From JAZKHT01 sp040385245 (GTDB taxonomy: Bacteria > Pseudomonadota > Alphaproteobacteria > Rhodobacterales > Rhodobacteraceae), in the NCBI GenBank assembly GCA_040385245.1, contig JAZKHT010000002.1:62001-126000 (forward strand): a DNA stretch of 64,000 bases, in the 5' to 3' direction. The stretch's first letter is position 1. Each line of letters begins with the position of its first letter. The position numbers and the translations under genes were made by a program. Below the pieces are notes generated by a model, which worked only from the letters and a program-made list of their open reading frames with translations, had not been told where the DNA came from and made no database searches. Positions 25,287-32,294 of this stretch are shown piece after piece.

Positions 25287-25307
25287 GGCCGGGCACCCGG
25301 CCCGGCC
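25287..25307 (-). terminator. Terminator after the OmpA lipoprotein gene
   Basis: GGCCGGGC / GCCCGGCC with a 5-base loop is followed on the minus strand by TTTG. It lies 22 bases past the lipoprotein stop. Confidence 0.75.
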
Positions 25308-25329
25308 CTTGCGCAAATGTGGAGGGGGG

Positions 25330-25989
25330 TCAGATCGTTGGGCGAATGATGATTTCGACCCGACGGTTCTGGGCGCGGCCTTCGACCGTCAGGTTCGATG
25401 CGATGGGCTGATCCTCGCCCCGGCCAAAGGCGGTCAGGCGGGCGTTCGGCACGCCGCTGTCGCGCAGGATATTGGCCACCGAAACCGCACGGCGCTGCGA
25501 CAGATCCTGATTGTAGGACGCGGACCCGGTGTTGTCGGTGTGGCCGATGACTTCGATCCGGCTGTTGGGATAGCGCAGCAGGCTGCCCGCGACGGCCTTG
25601 ATGTCGCGCGTCAGGTCAGGGCGCAGGGTCGCGCTGTCGGTGGCAAACAGCACGTCTTGCGGCATGTTCACGACCAGATATTGCCCGTTGTTGGTGACGG
25701 TGATGTTCGGATTGCCAAGCGAGTTGCGCAGGTCCGCCGCCTGTTGGTCAAGGTTCGCGCCGACAGCACCGCCAACGGCAGCACCGATGGCACCGCCGAT
25801 GACCGCCTTGGCAAGCGAATCGTCGTCCTGGCCAGCCCCTAAGGCAACCCCGGCCAAACCGCCGATGATGGCCCCCTGACGCGCGCGGGCGTTCGGGTCG
25901 CCGGGATAGGCATTGGGATCAACGGCGCAGGCTGACAGGGTCATCAGACCGGCGGTTGCCAGGATCAGGGGTGATTTCATCATCATCAT
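25330..25989 (-). CDS. OmpA-family lipoprotein with glycine-zipper
   Basis: The protein of about 219 residues starts with MMMMKSPLIL and has a lipobox LSAC near residue 20, so it should be an outer-membrane lipoprotein. A glycine-zipper segment follows (GAIIGGLAGVALGAG and AVIGGAIGAAVGGAVGA), then a C-terminal OmpA peptidoglycan-binding domain with IEVIGHTDNTGSASYN and GRAQNRRVEI. The start was placed 7 bases after a GAGG site. Related to YiaD. It probably anchors the envelope to the cell wall. Confidence 0.92.
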   Translation of the reverse strand: MMMMKSPLILATAGLMTLSACAVDPNAYPGDPNARARQGAIIGGLAGVALGAGQDDDSLAKAVIGGAIGAAVGGAVGANLDQQAADLRNSLGNPNITVTNNGQYLVVNMPQDVLFATDSATLRPDLTRDIKAVAGSLLRYPNSRIEVIGHTDNTGSASYNQDLSQRRAVSVANILRDSGVPNARLTAFGRGEDQPIASNLTVEGRAQNRRVEIIIRPTI

Positions 25990-26096
25990 GCTCAAGCCTC
26001 GAATTGGATGGCCCGTGGTCCGGGCGCGTTGCCGGTTTATACCAATCCGTTAAGGTGGATGATAGGGCGCACCCGGGCCCGGCAGCTTTCCGCGCA

Positions 26097-26927
26097 TCAC
26101 ATGTCGGTGCGGGCCGCTTCCCATGCCAGCATGGCCCGCTTGACGGGCAGACCCCAGTGATAACCGCCCAAGGCCCCGGTTTTGCGCAGGGCGCGGTGGC
26201 AGGGGATCAGAAAGCTGATCGGGTTGCGCCCCACGGCAGTGCCAACGGCGCGAACGGCCTTGGGATGCCCGACAGCACCTGCCAGTTCCGAATAGGTGGT
26301 GACATGCCCGGAGGGCACGGACAGAAGCGCCTCCCACACCTTGATCTGGAAGGGGGCACCGATCAGGTGAAGCTGACCGCCCGTTCCCCCCATGGCGCTT
26401 TGTGCCAAGGGCACGACAGCGGCGTCATCGCGGATATAGGCTGCATTCGGCCAGCGGCCGGCCATGTCGGCGAAACTGGCGTCTGGCCCGGTTTCTTCGG
26501 TGAATGCCAGTCCGCACAGACCCCGATCCGTTGCCATCGCCAAAGCCTCGCCGAACGGCGTCGGCAACAGGCCCCAGCGGATCACCAGCCCGGCACCCCC
26601 GCGGGCAAATTCGCCGGGGCTCATGGCTTCCCATGTCAGGAACAGGTCGTGCAGGCGGCCCGATCCCGAAAGCCCGGTTTCCAGTGCCGTGTCCAGAACG
26701 GTGAAGCGTTCGGCCAAAAGACGACGGGCGTGGTCCAGCGTCAGATACTGCTGATACCGCTTGGGTGACACGCCGACCCATTGCGAAAAGACGCGCTGGA
26801 AATGGGCCGCACTCATCCCCATGCGTGCGGCAAGATCGTCCAGCGTCAGGGACGGCCCGCCTTCATCAATGATCTTCAACGCGCGGGCGATGACGGAATA
26901 ATGGTAGGCGGGGCTTTGGTCGGTCAT
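26097..26927 (-). CDS. Ada-like protein: AraC helix-turn-helix plus O6-alkylguanine methyltransferase
   Basis: The 276-residue protein has an AraC-type DNA-binding part (about residues 20-95, LTLDDLAARMGMSAAHFQRVF) and a C-terminal methyltransferase with the acceptor-cysteine motif PCHR and the helix-turn-helix region AVRAVGTAVGRNP. The N-terminal zinc-cysteine domain of E. coli Ada, which senses phosphotriester damage, is missing. It repairs O6-methylguanine; whether it still regulates is unclear. Start 26927 follows GGAGACC. It is divergent from nth, another repair gene. Confidence 0.92.
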   Translation of the reverse strand: MTDQSPAYHYSVIARALKIIDEGGPSLTLDDLAARMGMSAAHFQRVFSQWVGVSPKRYQQYLTLDHARRLLAERFTVLDTALETGLSGSGRLHDLFLTWEAMSPGEFARGGAGLVIRWGLLPTPFGEALAMATDRGLCGLAFTEETGPDASFADMAGRWPNAAYIRDDAAVVPLAQSAMGGTGGQLHLIGAPFQIKVWEALLSVPSGHVTTYSELAGAVGHPKAVRAVGTAVGRNPISFLIPCHRALRKTGALGGYHWGLPVKRAMLAWEAARTDM

Positions 26928-27033
26928 GACGGTCTCCTTGATCTGCAACATAGGGGCTGTGCCGCGCGCAGACGACCCGGATTTTGCGCCTTGTGCCTTG
27001 CCGCAGGGCGGGGGGGCTGGCATATCCCGTCGG

Positions 27034-27678
27034 ATGCAACGCCAACTGCCCTATTCCGCGATGAAAGAGATCTTCACCCGGTTCCACGCGCTGGAGCCGG
27101 AGCCGAAGGGAGAGTTGGAGCATCTGAACGCCTTTACCCTGCTTGTAGCGGTTGCCCTGTCGGCGCAGGCCACCGACGTGGGCGTGAACAAGGCCACGCG
27201 CGCCCTGTTTCCCATCGCCGACACGCCCGCCAAGATGCTGGCCTTGGGCGAAGAGGCGTTGATTGACCGGATCAAGACCATCGGCCTGTTCCGCAACAAG
27301 GCAAAAAACGTCATCAAGTTAAGCCGCATCTTGCTGGAACAGTATGACGGTCAAGTGCCGTCCAGCCGCGCCGCGCTGCAATCGCTGCCCGGTGTCGGGC
27401 GCAAGACGGCCAACGTTGTGCTGAATATGTGGTTTCGCCTGCCCGCGCAGGCCGTGGACACCCATATCTTTCGCCTGGGCAACCGCAGCGGCATCGCACC
27501 GGGCAAGGATGAAACGGCGGTCGAACGCGCAATCGAGGATAACGTCCCCGCCGAATTCCAACTGCATGCGCACCACTGGCTGATTCTGCATGGCCGCTAT
27601 ATCTGCATCGCCCGTAAACCCAAATGCGGTATCTGCCCGATCCGCGACTTTTGCCTTTTCGAGGACAAGACAGAATGA
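27034..27678 (+). CDS. nth: Endonuclease III
   Basis: This base-excision repair glycosylase/AP lyase removes oxidised pyrimidines. The 214-residue protein has the helix-hairpin-helix LPGVGRKTANVV with the catalytic Lys, the catalytic Asp in AVDTHIFRLGNR, and a [4Fe-4S] cluster C-x6-C-x2-C-x5-C at the end (CIARKPKCGICPIRDFC). The start at 27034 gives the E. coli length; an upstream ATG adds 36 unrelated residues. Its stop overlaps the next ATG. Confidence 0.97.
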   Translation: MQRQLPYSAMKEIFTRFHALEPEPKGELEHLNAFTLLVAVALSAQATDVGVNKATRALFPIADTPAKMLALGEEALIDRIKTIGLFRNKAKNVIKLSRILLEQYDGQVPSSRAALQSLPGVGRKTANVVLNMWFRLPAQAVDTHIFRLGNRSGIAPGKDETAVERAIEDNVPAEFQLHAHHWLILHGRYICIARKPKCGICPIRDFCLFEDKTE

Positions 27679-28658
27679 AAACGTATCAAGTGGTCGGCAT
27701 CGGGAATGCCATCGTCGATGTCTTCTCGTCGGCTGATGACAGTTTCATCGAACTGATGGGTATCGAAAAAGGCATCATGCAGCTGGTCGAACGCGACCGC
27801 GGCGAGGTGCTGTATGCCGCGATGAAAGACCGGGTGCAGGCGGCGGGCGGATCGGTCGCCAACACCATCGCGGGCTTGGGCAATCTGGGCCTGACGACCG
27901 CCTTTATCGGTCGGGTGCATGATGACGCGCTGGGGCGGTTCTATGCGGGGTCGATGGCCGAAAATGGCACCGATTTCCCCAACCGTCCCGTGCCGGGGGG
28001 CGAGTTGCCGACATCCCGGTCGATGATCTTTGTGTCACAGGATGGTGAGAGGTCGATGAACACCTATCTGGGCATTTCGTCCGAACTTGGGCCCGAGGAT
28101 GTGTCGGATGATGTGGCCGGTCAGGCGGGGCTGCTGTTTCTGGAGGGGTATCTTTACGACAAGCCAAAGGGAAAGCAGGCGTTTGAACGCGCGGCAAAGC
28201 TGTGCCGCGATGCGGGCGGGCAGGCCGGAATCGCGCTGTCTGACCCGTTTTGCGTGGACCGTCATCGCGACGATTTCCGACGACTGGTGAAAGAGCTGGA
28301 TTACGTCATCGGCAATGAACATGAATGGTGTTCGCTGTATCAGACCGATCTGTCGGCAGCGCTCGAACAGGCGGCAGCGGATGCGGGGATCGTCGTTTGC
28401 ACACGGTCGGGGCATGACGTCATCCTTGTGCACGGCGAAGATCAGGCGGTGGTGCCCGTCCGCCGGATCGTTCCGGTCGATGCGACGGGCGCCGGTGATC
28501 AGTTCGCAGCCGGGTTCCTGTACGGGCTCGCATCCGGGCAGGCGCTGGCCACATGCGGGCGCATGGGTTGCGTCGCTGCGGCCGAGGTCATCAGCCATTA
28601 CGGCGCGCGGCCCGAAGCCGACCTGAAATCATTGTTCCGCAAGGAAGGGCTGATCTAA
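27675..28658 (+). CDS. PfkB-family carbohydrate/adenosine kinase
   Basis: The 327-residue protein has the ribokinase fold signatures: GIGNAIVDVF at the start, GGSVANTIAGLG near 54, and the C-terminal DATGAGDQFAAGFLYG with the catalytic Asp. It is closest to the adenosine kinase-like sugar kinases common in Rhodobacterales; the substrate is uncertain. The ATG overlaps the nth stop by 4 bases, and a terminator follows. Confidence 0.88.
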   Translation: MKTYQVVGIGNAIVDVFSSADDSFIELMGIEKGIMQLVERDRGEVLYAAMKDRVQAAGGSVANTIAGLGNLGLTTAFIGRVHDDALGRFYAGSMAENGTDFPNRPVPGGELPTSRSMIFVSQDGERSMNTYLGISSELGPEDVSDDVAGQAGLLFLEGYLYDKPKGKQAFERAAKLCRDAGGQAGIALSDPFCVDRHRDDFRRLVKELDYVIGNEHEWCSLYQTDLSAALEQAAADAGIVVCTRSGHDVILVHGEDQAVVPVRRIVPVDATGAGDQFAAGFLYGLASGQALATCGRMGCVAAAEVISHYGARPEADLKSLFRKEGLI

Positions 28659-28665
28659 GGGCAGG

Positions 28666-28712
28666 GGCACCGCGCTCAAGCACCCAACGGGTGCCTTCAC
28701 GCGGTGCCGTTT
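28666..28712 (+). terminator. Terminator after the PfkB kinase gene
   Basis: GGCACCGCG pairs with CGCGGTGCC, with an inner CACCC/GGGTG hairpin, followed by GTTT. Confidence 0.75.
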
Positions 28713-28755
28713 CCACGGGATGCTGCGATATAGACGACATTGATTTAAGGCAGGA

Positions 28756-28807
28756 CCGGGGGTTTCACACCCCCGAACCCCCGTAGGATATTTTGGGGAA
28801 GAGGAAG
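28756..28807 (+). repeat. Intergenic repeat, copy A (core GGATATTT)
   Basis: The unit has a GC-rich hairpin (CGGGGGT-TTCAC-ACCCCCG), then CCCCCGTAGGATATTT and a GGAAGAGGAAG tail. Three related copies are at about 46341, 52926 and 56097. Confidence 0.6.
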
Positions 28808-28814
28808 ATGCGTG

Positions 28815-29633
28815 TCAGTCGCCCAGCTTGGCGTGAACCTCGTCAAGATCGACCTCGGCCAAGGGCATCTTGTTGGCTGGATTGTCGAAATCGTATTTGA
28901 ACAATTGGAAATCGCGCTTGTAGATTTCCCAGACAAGATGGCGCGACAGGTCGTCAAAATACGCCTCGATGGGGTGGGCGCGCTTGGGACCGTGCCCTTC
29001 GCTTTCATTGAAGCGGGGGATGGCTGCCAGATCGACCGGGTGGCGAACCGGGATGTGATCCAGCACGGTCTGCATGCCCTGATCAAACTTTTCGGTGAAA
29101 AAGATGTGGTCGTATCGCCCCCCATTCACGATGAAGGTCGAGATGTGCCCCGACATCGCCGACCAATGAATGTCAGGCTCCATCGGTTTGCGAAAGCGGA
29201 TGGTGTCACGCGCGAACAGCAGAAAGCGGCGAAAGCTGGCGATCTGGTCAAAGTCGTCTTTGCCGTCGTCGCCACCCACTTCCACGCCATACTTCTGCAC
29301 CAGAAGCGGGACTAGGTTGCCCCGGTAGCGTTTCCCGTTGCGCTGAATTCCGCAGATCTTGTCGAAGAACGACGACAGTATCCGGGTGTAGGGATTGCGG
29401 ACACAGGTAAAGGCATACGAGGCGTGCGATTTCACATTCGCCTCAATCCGGGGCTGGCTGTCCTCTTGCGCCCACTTGTGCAGGCCGCTGGTGCTGTCAT
29501 GGATGTCGCCGTCGAAAAAGCGCCCGTGGTCGGAATAGAACATGATCTGCCCGATGCTGGAGCAGGCGCATTTCGGCACCACGCGGTAAACCACGCTTTC
29601 GCTTTCCGTCATCCACGTGCCTGGAAAACCCAT
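28815..29633 (-). CDS. Sulfotransferase family 2 protein
   Basis: The 272-residue protein has the phosphosulfate-binding motif VPKCACSSIGQ near residue 19 and the 3'-phosphate motif FTCVRNPYTRILSSF near 75, both typical of carbohydrate sulfotransferases (Sulfotransfer_2). No membrane anchor is seen. Start 29633 (MGFPGTW) follows AGGTGAC; the longer frame upstream is not favoured. It is divergent from a glycosyltransferase gene, with paired inverted repeats between them, so the two may act on the same surface glycan. Confidence 0.85.
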   Translation of the reverse strand: MGFPGTWMTESESVVYRVVPKCACSSIGQIMFYSDHGRFFDGDIHDSTSGLHKWAQEDSQPRIEANVKSHASYAFTCVRNPYTRILSSFFDKICGIQRNGKRYRGNLVPLLVQKYGVEVGGDDGKDDFDQIASFRRFLLFARDTIRFRKPMEPDIHWSAMSGHISTFIVNGGRYDHIFFTEKFDQGMQTVLDHIPVRHPVDLAAIPRFNESEGHGPKRAHPIEAYFDDLSRHLVWEIYKRDFQLFKYDFDNPANKMPLAEVDLDEVHAKLGD

Positions 29634-29699
29634 GTCACCTGCTCCACTTACCGTACCTCGGCAGGGCCTATCAAAGTTGGCGACAAAAAAGCAAACAAA

Positions 29700-29742
29700 C
29701 ACTGTCATTTCAATGACCGATCACGCTAATTGTCCGACAGTG
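29700..29742. promoter_or_regulatory. Nested inverted repeats between divergent sulfotransferase and glycosyltransferase genes
   Basis: GTCATT-TC-AATGAC is a perfect 14-base palindrome at 29704-29717. Around it, CACTGTC at 29700-29706 and GACAGTG at 29736-29742 form a second perfect inverted repeat. Both lie in the 137-base gap shared by the two promoters. Confidence 0.45.
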
Positions 29743-29770
29743 ACTCGTATCTGCGGCAAATTGGTTCCTG

Positions 29771-31348
29771 ATGGCAAAGATCGCCTACATCCTGCTGTGC
29801 CACAAAGACCCTGACGGGGTCATTGCCCAAGCCGAACGCCTGACAGCGGCGGGCGATTTCATTTCCATTCATTTCGATGCCCGGTCCCGCGCGGCAGATT
29901 TCGACAAGATCCGCGTCGCATTGGCGAAGAACCGGTCGGTCACCTTTGCGCGCCGCCGGTTGCGGTGTGGCTGGGGGGAATGGTCGCTGGTCGAAGCCAC
30001 ACTGGAGGCGGTGCGCGCGGCGGTCGAAGATTTTCCGCGTGCCACGCATTTCTACATGCTGTCGGGCGATTGCATGCCGATCAAATCGGCCGAATACGCC
30101 CACGCCTTTCTTGACCGCGAAGACGTCGATTATATCGAAAGCGTTGATTTCTTCAATTCGGACTGGATCAAGACCGGCATCAAGGAACAGCGCTTGATCT
30201 TCCGGCACTGGTTCAATGAACGGACCCACAAGCGGTTGTTCTATGCGTCGATGAAGGTGCAGCAGAAACTGGGGTTGGCGCGGCGCATTCCGGCAGACCT
30301 GCAGATGCAGATCGGCAGCCAGTGGTGGTGCCTGCGCCGCCGGACGGTTGAAACGCTGCTGGACTTCTGTCGCACCCGCCCCGACGTGATGCGCTTTTTC
30401 CGGACGACGTGGATACCGGACGAGACGTTTTTCCAAACCCTCGTGCGCCATCTGGTGTCCGACGACGAACTGCGCGTTCGCACGCTGACCTTTCTGATCT
30501 TTTCCGACTACGGGATGCCGGTCACTTTTTACAACGACCATTACGATATGCTCGTGACGCAGGATTTCCTGTTTGCCCGCAAGATTTCGACCGACGCGGT
30601 GGAGTTGAAGGAACGGCTGGGCAAGCTTTATGCCACCAAGGGTGTGACCTTCGCCATCTCGAACGAGGGGCGGGAATTGTTTCGGTTCCTGACTGGGCGG
30701 GGCCGGGTCGGGCGCAGGTTCGCACCACGGTTCTGGGAAACCGAAAGCAGTGTCGGGCGCGACCGGACGCTGATGATGGTGACCTGCAAGAAGTGGCATG
30801 TCGCCAAGCGGCTGGTTGAACGCATCCGGCAAGAGACGAACCTTGCCGCGATGGATTACCTTTTCAACGAGGTGGGCACAGCCCTGCCCGATCTGGGTGG
30901 TATACAGACCACGCTGGAAAAGCGCACCCGGCACCGTAGGGCGCTGGTGCGGATGCTGTTCGACTATTGGCAGACCGACCGGATGGTGGTGTGCATCGAT
31001 CCCGCCAACGTCGATCTGATGCAGGATTTCTACAACGACAAGGCGCATGTCCGGATGCTTGAGATAGAGTGTGAGTTTACCGACGACTACCTTGTCGGCC
31101 ATGCCCGGCGCGTCGGTCTGGCGGGTGAGCAGACCCCGCCCGAGACGATCAACCGCCTGTTGCCGACCATCCGCTATGATGTGCGATTTGAAAGCGACCG
31201 CATCCGGGATGCCGGATTCACCGACTTTTACCGCATCCGCGAGGGGGCGCTTGTGGACGAAAACACCGTGCCCTTGGCCGCCTTTCTTGATATCCCGCCG
31301 GAAAGGGCGCGTGCCATCGCGGCCACGGAATATCTTTTCACCGACTGA
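29771..31348 (+). CDS. GT14 (Core-2/I-branching type) glycosyltransferase with DUF5928 region
   Basis: The 525-residue protein has an N-terminal half resembling the Branch family of beta-1,6-N-acetylglucosaminyltransferases and xylosyltransferases: AYILLCHKDP, RCGWGEWSLVEATL, FYMLSGDCMPI and GSQWWCLRRRTVE. Residues from about 300 to the end match, by my recollection, the DUF5928 region found attached to this enzyme in Rhodobacterales. No membrane helix is seen. The role is probably capsule or surface polysaccharide synthesis. An ATG without strong ribosome site at 29771 (MAKIAYILL) is the start. Confidence 0.82.
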   Translation: MAKIAYILLCHKDPDGVIAQAERLTAAGDFISIHFDARSRAADFDKIRVALAKNRSVTFARRRLRCGWGEWSLVEATLEAVRAAVEDFPRATHFYMLSGDCMPIKSAEYAHAFLDREDVDYIESVDFFNSDWIKTGIKEQRLIFRHWFNERTHKRLFYASMKVQQKLGLARRIPADLQMQIGSQWWCLRRRTVETLLDFCRTRPDVMRFFRTTWIPDETFFQTLVRHLVSDDELRVRTLTFLIFSDYGMPVTFYNDHYDMLVTQDFLFARKISTDAVELKERLGKLYATKGVTFAISNEGRELFRFLTGRGRVGRRFAPRFWETESSVGRDRTLMMVTCKKWHVAKRLVERIRQETNLAAMDYLFNEVGTALPDLGGIQTTLEKRTRHRRALVRMLFDYWQTDRMVVCIDPANVDLMQDFYNDKAHVRMLEIECEFTDDYLVGHARRVGLAGEQTPPETINRLLPTIRYDVRFESDRIRDAGFTDFYRIREGALVDENTVPLAAFLDIPPERARAIAATEYLFTD

Positions 31349-31363
31349 CGACCGGAGTCCGCC

Positions 31364-31744
31364 ATGACCCATCACTACGATCCGCAGAACATTTTCGCCC
31401 GCATCCTGCGGGGCGAAATCCCGAACAAGACGGTGCTGGAAACCGATCACACGCTGGCGTTCCACGACATCCATCCGCAGGCGCCGCACCATGTGCTGGT
31501 GATCCCCAAGGGGGCATATGTCTCCTTTGATCATTTCGCAGCCGAAGCGACCGACGCCGAGATTGCGGATTTTCACCGCGTCGCGGCACAGGTTTGCGCG
31601 ATGATCGGGGTGTCTTTGGGGAGCGGCGGTGCCGGGTATCGCGCGATCACCAACGCGGGTGTCGATGGTGCACAAGAGGTGCCGCATTACCACCTGCACA
31701 TCCTTGGCGGGCGGCCCCTGGGCCGGATGCTTCAGCCCGTCTGA
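31364..31744 (+). CDS. HIT-family nucleotide hydrolase (HINT type)
   Basis: The 126-residue protein has the HINT layout, with NIFARILRGEIPN at the start, HVLVIPKG in the middle and the histidine triad HYHLHILGG at about residues 108-116. Such proteins hydrolyse nucleoside phosphoramidates. It lies 15 bases after the glycosyltransferase gene and may be co-transcribed. Confidence 0.93.
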   Translation: MTHHYDPQNIFARILRGEIPNKTVLETDHTLAFHDIHPQAPHHVLVIPKGAYVSFDHFAAEATDAEIADFHRVAAQVCAMIGVSLGSGGAGYRAITNAGVDGAQEVPHYHLHILGGRPLGRMLQPV

Positions 31745-31812
31745 AACCGCAAGGTTCGGGTCGATTTCCGGGCATGGGACAAGCAGGGTTCCGACAAAAG
31801 AGGAGCCTTGCC

Positions 31813-32277
31813 ATGACAGTGCGTTTCAGCCCTATTCCAACAGACATTGCCCGCGCCTATCAATCAGGCCACCCCGATGCCAACGGGCAGGTGCCGGAAC
31901 GGCATGTGTCAGACGGGGGCGGCAACCCCTGCCGTCATTGTCTGAAGATGATCCCAAAGGGCGCGGGGATGCTGATCCTTGCGCATCGTCCCTTCCCCGA
32001 ACCCCAACCCTATGCCGAAGTCGGACCGATCTTTCTGTGTGCCGACCCGTGCGCAGCGGGTGGGGGATCAGAGGTGCCTGAAGTGCTGGCATCGACCGAC
32101 TATATCGTCAGGGGATACGGGGACGACCATCGGATCGTTTACGGCACGGGTGCCGTCGTCAGAACCGCCGAGCTGAAGGCAGCGGCAGCGACCCGGCTGG
32201 ACGACACGCGTGTCACTTACGTTCATGTCCGTTCAGCGCGCAACAACTGTTATCAACTGCGCATCGACCGGGTCTGA
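31813..32277 (+). CDS. DUF1203 family protein
   Basis: The 154-residue protein is a DUF1203 member of unknown function. It shows the typical start FSPIPTDIARAYQSG, a CRHCL pair at about residues 40-44, and a C-terminal YVHVRSARNNCYQLRIDRV-like stretch. The Cys/His residues could bind metal. The ATG at 31813 follows GAGGAG. It is convergent with polA. Confidence 0.85.
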   Translation: MTVRFSPIPTDIARAYQSGHPDANGQVPERHVSDGGGNPCRHCLKMIPKGAGMLILAHRPFPEPQPYAEVGPIFLCADPCAAGGGSEVPEVLASTDYIVRGYGDDHRIVYGTGAVVRTAELKAAAATRLDDTRVTYVHVRSARNNCYQLRIDRV

Positions 32278-32294
32278 TAGCGGGACGGCCCAAG

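Noticed and set aside
29726..31699. 657-codon open frame antisense to the GT14 glycosyltransferase and HIT genes
   Set aside because: It spans two well-supported genes on the plus strand and shows no domain; high GC keeps such frames open.
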